Source: Larkinella arboricola (GTDB taxonomy: Bacteria; Bacteroidota; Bacteroidia; Cytophagales; Spirosomataceae). Taken from it: 64,000 nucleotides of DNA. Each line of letters opens with the position of its first letter. Position 1 is the first letter of the stretch. The notes under the pieces are model-generated. The model was not told where the DNA came from. It saw nothing but the letters and a program-made list of their open reading frames with translations, and searched no databases. The position numbers and the translations under genes are program-made. Shown here piece after piece: positions 8,414 to 16,040 of this stretch. Location of the stretch: the NCBI RefSeq assembly GCF_003259745.1, contig NZ_QLMC01000002.1, forward strand, positions 1 to 64,000. The letters are read 5' to 3'.

Positions 8414-9013
8414 TCAGGCACCCAGAATTACTTTTGCAAACCGGATTACTTTGTCATTCAGGAAATAACCTTTCTCGGTTTCGTCGATGACTTTCCCCTT
8501 CAGATCATCGCTGGGTGCGGGAAACTGGGTAATGGCTTCGTGCAGGTCGGGGTTGAAAGCCTGACCAACCGATTCCATTGATTTAACCCCTTTGGATTCC
8601 AGAACTTTATAGAATTTATTATAGATCAGCTGTACGCCTTCTTTGAGGGCCTCGGCGTCCGAAGACGTTTCGGCTGACTTCAGTGCCCGCTCGAAGTCGT
8701 CCAGTACCGGAAGCAGTTTCACCAGCAGTCCTTCATTCGCGTTCGAAATCAGATCTACTTTTTCTTTGGCGGTCCTCCGGCGGAAATTTTCAAAATCGGC
8801 GTAGAGCCGCAGGTATTTATCTTTCAAATCGGTCAGTTCGCCACTTACTTTATCAAACTCGGAAAGTACGCCCTGATCTTCAGCGGTCTCCGCAACGGGT
8901 TCTTCCGACGTATTGTCAGCCGCAGGGATATCAGTTGTTGATTCGTTGACGGTATTGTCAGGTTGCTGCACGTTTTCTTGTTCTTCGGTGTTCAAAGTTT
9001 CCTTATTTTCCAT
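8414..9013 (-). CDS. grpE: Nucleotide exchange factor GrpE
   Basis: A 199-residue DnaK nucleotide exchange factor. It has an acidic, Glu/Gln-rich N-terminus, a long helical coiled-coil region (about residues 60-120, with the DFENFRRRTAKEK motif), and the C-terminal beta domain with the family signature around NPDLHEAITQFP. The frame is open to 9043, but the ATG at 9013 gives the normal N-terminus. With dnaJ downstream it forms a two-gene stress operon. I see no CIRCE element upstream, so regulation is more likely by a sigma factor or the global promoter. Confidence 0.97.
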   Translation of the reverse strand: MENKETLNTEEQENVQQPDNTVNESTTDIPAADNTSEEPVAETAEDQGVLSEFDKVSGELTDLKDKYLRLYADFENFRRRTAKEKVDLISNANEGLLVKLLPVLDDFERALKSAETSSDAEALKEGVQLIYNKFYKVLESKGVKSMESVGQAFNPDLHEAITQFPAPSDDLKGKVIDETEKGYFLNDKVIRFAKVILGA

Positions 9014-9202
9014 ACGCTTGCTTGTATTTCGTCGCCACCACATAGTGATTTAAAAAATGCAAATTAACTGCCAATTTCCGGAATACTGACAAGATGACAT
9101 TTTTATTCACCCTACACGACGGTTAACTTTTGATTTTAACACGGAACGTGTCAGGTTCGGTTCGGGTTACTAGAAAGAAGGTTACGTGCTGTTTGTGACA
9201 GA

Positions 9203-10147
9203 ATGATGGTTGATTTAATCAAAAAACATACCCAATTGATCAAGTCGAAAGCCGCCGAACTGGGCTTCGATTTCTGCGGGGTTTCCAAAGCCGAATTTCT
9301 GGAAGAGGAAGCTCCCCGGCTGGAAACGTGGCTCCGGCAGAATCGGCACGGTCAGATGGGCTATATGGCCAACCATTTCGACAAACGGCTCGACCCCCGG
9401 TTGCTGGTTGAGGGTGCCAAATCGGTGGTGACGGTGTTGCTGAATTATTATCCTGAAAAAACCATTGCCCAGGAGGGCGACGGCTATAAAATCTCGAAAT
9501 ACGCGTACGGCACGGATTACCACTTTGTCATCAAGGATAAACTGAAAGACCTGCTGGCCCTGGTTCACGAAGAAATCGGCGAGGTCAATGGCCGGGTTTT
9601 TGTCGATTCGGCACCGGTCATGGACAAGGTCTGGGCCAAACGCAGCGGTCTGGGCTGGGTAGGTAAACACACCAATCTGATTACCCGCGAGATGGGCAGC
9701 TTTGTGTTTATCGCTGAAATGATTCTGGACCTGGAACTGGAAGCCGACGGTCCCGTGGCCGACTATTGCGGTACCTGCACCCGCTGTCTGGATGCCTGCC
9801 CGACCGACGCCATCACGGAGCCTTACGTGGTCGATGGCAGCAAGTGCATCTCCTACTTTACCATTGAACTGAAAGACGCCATTCCCGACGAAGTGAAGGG
9901 GAAGTTTGAAAACTGGATTTTCGGCTGTGACATTTGTCAGGACGTATGCCCCTGGAACCGCTTTGCCCGCCCGCACCGCACCCCCGCGTTTGATCCAAAT
10001 CCGGGCCTTAGTGAATTAAGCAAAAACGATTGGGAGGAAATCACGCAGGAAGTTTTTCAGGAGATCTTCCGCCGATCCGCCGTGAAACGAACAAAACTGG
10101 AAGGGCTGAAACGAAATATTGCCTTCGTTAAAACGGAAGGGTGGTAG
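9203..10147 (+). CDS. queG: Epoxyqueuosine reductase QueG
   Basis: A 314-residue cobalamin- and iron-sulfur-dependent enzyme that reduces epoxyqueuosine to queuosine in the wobble base of tRNAs with GUN anticodons. The N-terminal half has the QueG fold ([10 protein letters not shown], then [11 protein letters not shown] and [13 protein letters not shown]). Two 4Fe-4S clusters are ligated by [16 protein letters not shown] and [13 protein letters not shown]. Only the first part of the family is present; the C-terminal HEAT domain of some homologues is absent, as is common in Bacteroidota. Two ATGs in tandem (9203, 9206) could start it. It is monocistronic and ends at a hairpin shared with the convergent neighbour. 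Confidence 0.97.
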   Translation: MMVDLIKKHTQLIKSKAAELGFDFCGVSKAEFLEEEAPRLETWLRQNRHGQMGYMANHFDKRLDPRLLVEGAKSVVTVLLNYYPEKTIAQEGDGYKISKYAYGTDYHFVIKDKLKDLLALVHEEIGEVNGRVFVDSAPVMDKVWAKRSGLGWVGKHTNLITREMGSFVFIAEMILDLELEADGPVADYCGTCTRCLDACPTDAITEPYVVDGSKCISYFTIELKDAIPDEVKGKFENWIFGCDICQDVCPWNRFARPHRTPAFDPNPGLSELSKNDWEEITQEVFQEIFRRSAVKRTKLEGLKRNIAFVKTEGW

Positions 10148-10167
10148 AGTATCTCAACCTTTGACTG

Positions 10168-10200
10168 TGGATACCCCTGCACTGCGTACAAGGGTATCCA
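10168..10200. terminator. Hairpin between convergent queG and isomerase genes
   Basis: TGGATACCC (10168-10176) pairs with GGGTATCCA (10192-10200) across a 15-base loop. There is no strong U-tract, so its termination role is inferred from its place between convergent genes. Confidence 0.45.
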
Positions 10201-10242
10201 GAAAGGCTTGTGGAGTACAGAAACAACGGAGGTTGATGGATA

Positions 10243-11139
10243 TTAAACCGGCACGGCGGGCCAGTATTCCGCCATTTTGCGCCGGAGAAACGCCACGCTG
10301 CGCTCCAGTTGGGCCATGCCGTCCACACCGTCTTCAATACTGATCCAGCCATCGAAGCCAACGGTTTTTAATTTGGTAAAAATAGCATCGTAATCGTTGA
10401 GCCCTTTACCAATTTCGCCGTGGCTCAGGCGTTTAGCGTACCCAACGGCCCCACCTTCTTCCCGGCGCAGGTCTTCAATAGTACCCGAAAGCAGGTACCG
10501 GTCGCTGGCGTGCATCGTCACCACGCGGTTAACCACCCGGTCGAGTAGTTCCAGCGGTTCTTCTCCCGCCAGAAAGGTATTGCTCGGGTCGTAGTTGACG
10601 CCAAAATTCGGGTCGTGAATCCGGTCGACGAGCTGGCAGAACACATCCATTTTCTGCGCAAATTCCGGATATTCCCAGAAATCGTCTTTGTAATGATTCT
10701 CGATGATGAGCGTAATACCGTGTTCGCGGGCGTAGGGCAAACACGCTTCAATCGACTCCGCAGCCAGTTTGACGCCTTCTTCAATGGTCAGTTCCGGACG
10801 ACGCTGGCCGGATAGCACGCGGCAGTACGACCCGCCCAGGGCGTAGGTCATGTCGATCCAGCGTTTCTGTTTGGCAATTTCGTTGGCGCGGAAAGCCGGG
10901 TCGGGATGCGTGAAATCCGGCGAGCAGCACATCATCGGAATCACCTTGCCGTGGCTTTCAACCTGCTGACGAAACCGTTTCCAGTTGGATTCGTCGGCCA
11001 TTTCAAGAAAACCGGCGTACCACTCCAGTCCGTCGATGTCGAGTTGGACGGCGAGTTCAATCCATTCGGAAACCGTCATGGAACCGTCTTTGCAGAGGGC
11101 CTGCATAAAGGCTTTGGGAAAAGCAGCTAATTTTGGCAT
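10243..11139 (-). CDS. Sugar phosphate isomerase/epimerase (xylose-isomerase-like TIM barrel)
   Basis: A 298-residue TIM barrel of the AP-endonuclease-2 superfamily (PF01261), without signal peptide, so cytoplasmic. Likely metal ligands sit in the expected strands: Glu in LIIENHYKD, Asp in VNYDPSNT, His in TMHASD and Glu in WISIEDG. Relatives isomerise or epimerise keto-sugars or inositols. It is the last gene of a minus-strand cluster (decarboxylase, dehydrogenase, SDR, this gene), about 100 bases from the SDR, which suggests a sugar or sugar-acid catabolic role. The substrate cannot be assigned from sequence. Confidence 0.85.
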   Translation of the reverse strand: MPKLAAFPKAFMQALCKDGSMTVSEWIELAVQLDIDGLEWYAGFLEMADESNWKRFRQQVESHGKVIPMMCCSPDFTHPDPAFRANEIAKQKRWIDMTYALGGSYCRVLSGQRRPELTIEEGVKLAAESIEACLPYAREHGITLIIENHYKDDFWEYPEFAQKMDVFCQLVDRIHDPNFGVNYDPSNTFLAGEEPLELLDRVVNRVVTMHASDRYLLSGTIEDLRREEGGAVGYAKRLSHGEIGKGLNDYDAIFTKLKTVGFDGWISIEDGVDGMAQLERSVAFLRRKMAEYWPAVPV

Positions 11140-11241
11140 GACTATCTATACGGGCCAAGCGGGTGTTAGTCCGTGATTTGGTTTTGATCGTAAATAAATA
11201 ATACGGTTTTGCGTACGCCCAACGGGTAGCCCGGGCATACA

Positions 11242-12018
11242 TTAATTTTTGGGCGGGTTTCGGCCAATGAGCGGATATTGTTCCAGATCAACGATTTGGC
11301 CGCTGATGGGGCCGCTTTCATCCGCCAGCCAGTAGACCGCTGCCGTTGCGATCTCGGCGGGCCACAGAATCCGGCCGGATGGCGCAAAAACCGGCGAAAT
11401 ATCTTTGTACCAATCTTCCGGTAATCCCTGTTCGTGTTTGCGCCGGGCTTCGTTTTCGGTGATGACCCAGCCCGGATTGATCTGGTTCACCCGCACGCCA
11501 TCTTCCCGGTGGAGCGTATCGCCGAGGTTGCGGGTCAGGGTCATCAGGGCGCCTTTCGACACGCTGTAAGCCATCAGGTCCGGTTCGCCACTCCATCCAT
11601 TCACCGAGCCGATGTTCAGCACACAACCGCGTTTTTGTTTGAGGTGTGGCAGGGCGGCTTTGATCAGCGCAAACGGAGCGAGGGTGTTTACTTCGAGCAT
11701 TCGCCGGAAAAACGCCAGATCCGTTGTGTGGAGGTTCGACGAAAGAACCAAAGCTGCGTTGTTGACCACGGCATCCAGCCGACCGAATGTGTTTACCGCC
11801 AGATCAACCAGTCGTTGGGCAACGCCTTCCGTCGCCAGATCTTCAATATGCAGTACGGCATTATCCGCACCGAGTTCCTGCACGACTTTCTGCCCCAGAT
11901 CGGGTTCCAGACCGTGTACAACAACCCGGGCTCCTTCCGCCATGCACTGCCTGGCAATGGCTTTTCCGATACCGGTGCAACTGCCGGTCACGATAATAAC
12001 TTTCTGGTTTAAGCGCAT
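11242..12018 (-). CDS. SDR family NAD(P)-dependent oxidoreductase
   Basis: A 258-residue classical short-chain dehydrogenase. The Rossmann glycine motif TGSCTGIG is at residues 11-18, NNA at 86-88, and the catalytic residues are S138 and Y151-x3-K155 (YSVSK). Length is normal. Next to the TIM-barrel isomerase and the MDR dehydrogenase it probably oxidises or reduces a hydroxyl or keto group of a sugar acid. An imperfect inverted repeat (12025-12088) lies just before its start, between it and the dehydrogenase gene. Confidence 0.9.
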   Translation of the reverse strand: MRLNQKVIIVTGSCTGIGKAIARQCMAEGARVVVHGLEPDLGQKVVQELGADNAVLHIEDLATEGVAQRLVDLAVNTFGRLDAVVNNAALVLSSNLHTTDLAFFRRMLEVNTLAPFALIKAALPHLKQKRGCVLNIGSVNGWSGEPDLMAYSVSKGALMTLTRNLGDTLHREDGVRVNQINPGWVITENEARRKHEQGLPEDWYKDISPVFAPSGRILWPAEIATAAVYWLADESGPISGQIVDLEQYPLIGRNPPKN

Positions 12019-12024
12019 GGCTAA

Positions 12025-12088
12025 GACAAGAGAGGAAAGAAGAGACAGGAGAGATAAACGAAACGTCTTTTCCCTCTTGTCTTTCCTC
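12025..12088. repeat. Imperfect inverted repeat, family 2 copy A
   Basis: The left half is rich in GACAAGAGAGGAAAGA and the right half in TCTTGTCTTTCCTC; GAGGAAAGA (12032-12040) pairs exactly with TCTTTCCTC (12080-12088). The centre AACGTCTTTT resembles AACGTCTCTT in the element at 15958-16032. The element fills most of the gap between the dehydrogenase stop and the SDR start, where it could attenuate the operon. Confidence 0.5.
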
Positions 12089-12100
12089 TTAATATACGAT

Positions 12101-13126
12101 CTATACCGGTTTTAAAACGCTCTTGATTACTTCGCCGAGGTGCATTTTTTCAAACGCTTCGTGCCAGTCGGTAATGGACCATACCCCCCCGATGATGGGT
12201 TTTACGTCCAGTTGTCCGCTGGCGAGCAACGCCAGAACGCGCTCCCAAATAGGCCAGTTATGGCTGAAGCTGCCCTGAAGCGTCACGTTTTTCTGCACGA
12301 GCGGATCGAGGGAGAAACCGAGCGGTTGCGGTCCCCAGCCTACTTTGGTGATATGGCCGTTGGGGCGCACCAGTTGCAGGGCGATTTTAAGCGTTATACT
12401 CGCTCCGGCGGCATCGATCACGCAGTCGGCACCCATACCGTCGCGTTTTTTAGCCCATTCGGTAGCATCACCGATGATGGTCTCGCAGCCGTATTGCTGA
12501 GCAATGGCAAGCCGGTGCCGGTCGGCTTCCAGACCCACCACAGCCACCTCGGCTCCGCACAGCCGCGCCATAGCCGCGCACAGAATCCCGATTGTGCCCG
12601 GCCCTAATACCACGACGCGGTCGCCGGGTTTCAGACGGGAATTTTCCACGACAGCATTGAAGGCCACACAACAAGGCTCGGTCAGGCAGGCCTGCTCAAA
12701 AGCCAGTTCGTCCGGCACCCGGTGCAGGCAGCGCATCGGCACCCGAACGTAGCGGGTCATAGCCCCGTTGACACCGTAGCCAAAGCCTTTGCGGGTAGGG
12801 TCCAGATTATACAGCCCCTGGCGCGACATCGGGTTGTTGGGGTCGATCACGGCTGCGGTTTCGCTCACCACGCGGTCACCTTCTTTCCAGCCCACCACGC
12901 GGCTGCCTAGTTCGACAATATGCCCGCCAAACTCGTGGCCGAGCACAACGGGGTAATTAACGGGCCAGCTATGGTCGGCGGTCCACTGGTGGAGATCGCT
13001 GCCGCAAACGCCGACATTGGCGACTTCCAGCAATACATCTTCTTCACCAATCGACGGTCTGGGGATTTCACGGATTTCCACCGAGCCTTTCTCGGGGGCA
13101 AAATTGACAACAGCAGCAGAATTCAT
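12101..13126 (-). CDS. Zinc-type medium-chain alcohol/sugar dehydrogenase
   Basis: A 341-residue MDR protein resembling threonine/sorbitol dehydrogenases. Catalytic-zinc motifs are present: C41-G-S-D44 and G63-H64-E65. The Rossmann motif LGPGTIGIL lies near residue 170. The four-cysteine structural zinc loop expected around residues 90-110 is absent; that stretch reads ETAAVIDPNNPMSRQG. I use the ATG at 13126 (MNSAAVVNFAP); the frame is open to 13174. It probably oxidises a secondary hydroxyl of a polyol or sugar acid with NAD, feeding the decarboxylase encoded 67 bases upstream. Confidence 0.88.
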   Translation of the reverse strand: MNSAAVVNFAPEKGSVEIREIPRPSIGEEDVLLEVANVGVCGSDLHQWTADHSWPVNYPVVLGHEFGGHIVELGSRVVGWKEGDRVVSETAAVIDPNNPMSRQGLYNLDPTRKGFGYGVNGAMTRYVRVPMRCLHRVPDELAFEQACLTEPCCVAFNAVVENSRLKPGDRVVVLGPGTIGILCAAMARLCGAEVAVVGLEADRHRLAIAQQYGCETIIGDATEWAKKRDGMGADCVIDAAGASITLKIALQLVRPNGHITKVGWGPQPLGFSLDPLVQKNVTLQGSFSHNWPIWERVLALLASGQLDVKPIIGGVWSITDWHEAFEKMHLGEVIKSVLKPV

Positions 13127-13193
13127 TCCTGGGTGTGTAAGGGTTAAAAGTAAGATGACCTTCGTTGACGTCATCTTCGGAATCTCACTTGGT

Positions 13194-13901
13194 TTAATGC
13201 ACTCCTACGGCCACGTCGCCGTACGCGTGGATTTTTTCGCAGATCAGCCGCAGGGAGCTTTCCAGATCACCGTCGGCGGTTTTGAAGGCGTCGGCGTCAA
13301 TCGTCAGTGGAGCGCCCAGCACCACGAGCGGAGCGCCGTACTCGGGGCAGCGGATGGCCTGTTCGAGCGTAAGACCACCCACGGCCTGCACCGGTACGCT
13401 AACGGCCTGCACCACTTCACGCAGTTGATCGAGCGGGCTGGGCATCCGGTGGCCCTGAGCGGCAATACCCCGGCGCTCGTCGTAGCCAGTGTGGTGGATA
13501 ATGTAATCACACCCCAGGTCCTCGAGCCATTTCGCGCCCTCCACCATATCCGGGCAAACCATGTTATCGCCCATCACTTTAACGCCAAAATCACGTCCGG
13601 CCTGCACAACACACTTAATCGTTTCGGCGTGGGCGCGGGCCATCACCACCACGTGGGTCGCACCGGCTTTTGCCATCATTTCCGCTTCGAGATAACCACC
13701 GTCCATGGTTTTCAGGTCGGCAACAATCGGTACATTCGGGAAGGCTTCGCGTAGCTTCCGGACACCGTGCAAGCCCTCGGCCAGAATCAGGGGCGTACCC
13801 GCTTCGAGCCAGTCAACCCCGGCCCGCATGGCCAGAGCCGCCGTTTCGAGCGCTTCATCAATGTTGGTCAGATCAAGGGAAATTTGAACGATGGGTTTCA
13901 T
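13194..13901 (-). CDS. HUMPS/KGPDC family decarboxylase or hexulose-phosphate synthase-like protein
   Basis: A 235-residue TIM barrel of the orotidine-monophosphate-decarboxylase superfamily. The active-site DxKxxD motif is present (D62-L-K64-T-M-D67), after E33-A-G-T-P, which is typical of 3-keto-L-gulonate-6-phosphate decarboxylase (UlaD) and 3-hexulose-6-phosphate synthase. Homology starts at the ATG at 13901, although the frame is open to 14000. It is the first gene of the minus-strand catabolic cluster, and its product would follow an oxidised sugar-acid phosphate. UlaD-like decarboxylation and HPS-like aldol chemistry cannot be told apart here. Confidence 0.8.
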   Translation of the reverse strand: MKPIVQISLDLTNIDEALETAALAMRAGVDWLEAGTPLILAEGLHGVRKLREAFPNVPIVADLKTMDGGYLEAEMMAKAGATHVVVMARAHAETIKCVVQAGRDFGVKVMGDNMVCPDMVEGAKWLEDLGCDYIIHHTGYDERRGIAAQGHRMPSPLDQLREVVQAVSVPVQAVGGLTLEQAIRCPEYGAPLVVLGAPLTIDADAFKTADGDLESSLRLICEKIHAYGDVAVGVH

Positions 13902-14107
13902 CAAGAGAATGGAATATAGGTGAATGGGACCTGAATAACGGTTTTTAATCCAATAGCATTTTACTGTCAATAAATACTCGTTTTTTATAAATAAGGCCAC
14001 GCGTGTCCAAATAATTCTTTTCAGGATAGCCGGAATGAGTGCGAATGGAGTACTATGGTTTTGAGTACCTGATGTGTCGGGCTGGTTGCCCTTAACCCGT
14101 TAAAAAA
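13902..14107. promoter_or_regulatory. Divergent promoter region of the sugar-acid cluster
   Basis: These 206 bases separate the leftward decarboxylase operon from the rightward aldolase/oxidoreductase pair and must hold both promoters. It is AT-rich around 13940-13990. On the plus strand a TATGGTTTTG sequence near 14052 resembles a -7 element with one extra base. No exact TAnnTTTG and no clear operator are visible. Confidence 0.3.
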
Positions 14108-14932
14108 ATGGCCATAGCGCCCAAATCGACCCTGCTTCAGAAGCTGAAGAATGGTCACAATGTGTACGGAACCTGCATTACCTCCACGGCCCCCATGTGG
14201 CCGGTTTCCCTGCAACGGGCGGGGCTGGATTTTGTATTCCTCGATACCGAACATATTCCGCTGGACCGGTCCGAGCTCGCCCGGTTGTGCCAGATTTTTC
14301 GCGCTTACGGCATTGCGCCCATTGTGCGGGTGCCGAAACCCGATCCGTTTCTGGCCTGTATGGCCATTGATGGCGGGGCCGTGGGCGTCATTGCTCCCTA
14401 CCTCGAATCCGTCGATCAGATCACGGATCTGGTGGGTGCTACCAAATACCGTCCGCTAAAAGGCGAACGGCTGGCCCGTTACCTGAGCGGAAAAGAGCAA
14501 ATGCCGGACGATCTGCGGCAGTACCTTGAAGCCCACAACGCCGGAAACCTCTGCATTGCCAACATTGAAAGCGTACCGGCTCTGGAACGGCTGGACGATC
14601 TGCTGTCGGTGCCCGGTCTGGATGCGGTTTTCATTGGGCCACACGATCTCTCGGTTAGTCTGGGGCTTCCTGAGCAGTATGATCATCCAGATTTTGAAGC
14701 GGCTGTCCTGAAAATCATCCAGACCACCCGCAGCAAAGGGCTTTCGGTCGGTATTCACTTTTCACAGTCGCCGGAGCGCCAGATTCACTGGGTACGGCAG
14801 GGGGTCAACATCATCGTTCATAGTTTTGATGTCGCCCTGTTCGGACAGCGGTTACGCAACGATATCGGTAGCATCAGAAAGGCCGTCGGCGACCTGTTGC
14901 CCACCGATGAAGGGGCGTCGTTTGTCATTTAG
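14108..14932 (+). CDS. HpcH/HpaI aldolase/citrate lyase family protein
   Basis: A 274-residue class II aldolase of the HpaI type, which cleaves 2-keto-3-deoxy acids to pyruvate (or a related keto acid) and an aldehyde. The metal and substrate loops are recognisable: DFVFLDTEH near the N-terminus, the catalytic Arg in IVRVPKPD, metal ligands in NIESVPALE and IGPHDLSVSLG. Length fits. It is followed 35 bases downstream by a Gfo/Idh/MocA gene and is divergent from the decarboxylase operon. I infer that it cleaves the keto-deoxy acid produced by this cluster. Confidence 0.88.
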   Translation: MAIAPKSTLLQKLKNGHNVYGTCITSTAPMWPVSLQRAGLDFVFLDTEHIPLDRSELARLCQIFRAYGIAPIVRVPKPDPFLACMAIDGGAVGVIAPYLESVDQITDLVGATKYRPLKGERLARYLSGKEQMPDDLRQYLEAHNAGNLCIANIESVPALERLDDLLSVPGLDAVFIGPHDLSVSLGLPEQYDHPDFEAAVLKIIQTTRSKGLSVGIHFSQSPERQIHWVRQGVNIIVHSFDVALFGQRLRNDIGSIRKAVGDLLPTDEGASFVI

Positions 14933-14967
14933 CAAGTAGAATGGGGGCGGCTGCCGCTTACCCGGTT

Positions 14968-15951
14968 ATGATGGATGAGATCAAATGGGGCATTATCGGT
15001 TGCGGGAATGTAACCGAAGTCAAAAGCGGCCCGGCTTTCAACAAAGTACCGAATTCCAGACTCGTGGCTGTCATGCGCCGGGATGGCGAACTGGCTGCCG
15101 ATTACGCTCACCGACACGGGGTGCCCAGGTGGTATGACGATGCGGACGCCTTAATCAACGACCCCGACGTAAACGCGGTGTACATTGCTACTCCGCCCGG
15201 TTCGCACACCGACTACGCGATTCGGGCGCTGCGGGCGGGCAAACCCGTTTACGTGGAAAAACCGATGGCGCGGAATGCCGCCGAATGCGAAGCCATGAAT
15301 CAGGTGAGCCGCGAAACCGGGGTGCCGTTATTTGTGGCCTATTACCGCCGGTCGCTCGATTATTTCCTGAAAGTAAAAGAGTTGATCGACCAGAAAGTGA
15401 TCGGGGACATCCGGTTTGTCGATATTCACCTGCATACGCAACCCTATGCCGAGGAGGTAGGGGAGGATGCGCGACCGCGCTGGCGGGTTTTTCCGGAAAT
15501 CTCTGGCGGGGGCCATTTCCACGATCTGGCGGCCCATCAGTTCGATTTCCTCGAATTTGCCCTCGGACCGATCAAAACCGCCCACGGCTTGGCCCGCAAT
15601 CAGGCCGGACTCTATCAGGCCGACGACATCGTGGTGGCTAACTTCGAGTTTGAATCCGGCGTGCTCGGACTCGGAAGCTGGTGTTTTACCGTCAGCAAAG
15701 AACAGCGTATCGACGAAGCCTATCTGCTTGGTTCCCAGGGTAAAATTACGTTCTCATTCTTCGAGAAATTCGACATCAAGGTCGAAACCGCAGCCGGTAC
15801 GGAAACATACACCATTCCCTATCCTCAACACGTTCAGCAGCCCATTATTGAAGCGATTGTGAACGAATTGCGGGGTGAAGGAAAATCGCCCAGCACGGGC
15901 GAATCCGGCGCGCGCTCCAACCTGATCATGGACTGGATTACAGCGAAATAG
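14968..15951 (+). CDS. Gfo/Idh/MocA family oxidoreductase
   Basis: A 327-residue NAD(P)-dependent sugar oxidoreductase. Residues 1-120 form the Rossmann domain (WGIIGCGNVTE), with the family EKP motif in VEKPMARNAAECEAM. The C-terminal substrate domain contains GGGHFHDLAAHQFDF, whose histidines match the family active site. Possible starts are 14941, 14968 and 14971; the last two place the Rossmann strand at the normal distance. There is no signal peptide. It is paired with the HpaI aldolase. Members act on glucose-type sugars, inositols or uronates; the substrate is unassigned. Transcription ends at the long hairpin 15958-16032. Confidence 0.9.
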   Translation: MMDEIKWGIIGCGNVTEVKSGPAFNKVPNSRLVAVMRRDGELAADYAHRHGVPRWYDDADALINDPDVNAVYIATPPGSHTDYAIRALRAGKPVYVEKPMARNAAECEAMNQVSRETGVPLFVAYYRRSLDYFLKVKELIDQKVIGDIRFVDIHLHTQPYAEEVGEDARPRWRVFPEISGGGHFHDLAAHQFDFLEFALGPIKTAHGLARNQAGLYQADDIVVANFEFESGVLGLGSWCFTVSKEQRIDEAYLLGSQGKITFSFFEKFDIKVETAAGTETYTIPYPQHVQQPIIEAIVNELRGEGKSPSTGESGARSNLIMDWITAK

Positions 15952-15957
15952 CAGTTG

Positions 15958-16032
15958 GACAAGCGAGGTGAGACAAGGGACAAGAGAGTCGGATTGGTAA
16001 CGTCTCTTGTCTTTTGTCTCACCTCGCTTGTC
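15958..16032. repeat. Long inverted repeat, family 2 copy B (bidirectional terminator)
   Basis: Arms 15958-15987 and 16003-16032 match over 28 of 30 bases, the two differences being G-T wobble positions. The arms contain tandem GACAAG-type units (GACAAGCGAGG, AGACAAGGGACAAGAGAG). It sits exactly between the convergent Gfo/Idh gene and the 16041-18467 gene, so it probably terminates both. Sequence and layout resemble the element at 12025-12088. Confidence 0.75.
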
Positions 16033-16040
16033 TAATCCCC

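Noticed and set aside
13965-13970. TTGACA on the minus strand upstream of the decarboxylase gene
   Set aside because: It looks like an E. coli -35 box, but Bacteroidota sigma factors do not use this pattern and there is no matching -10.
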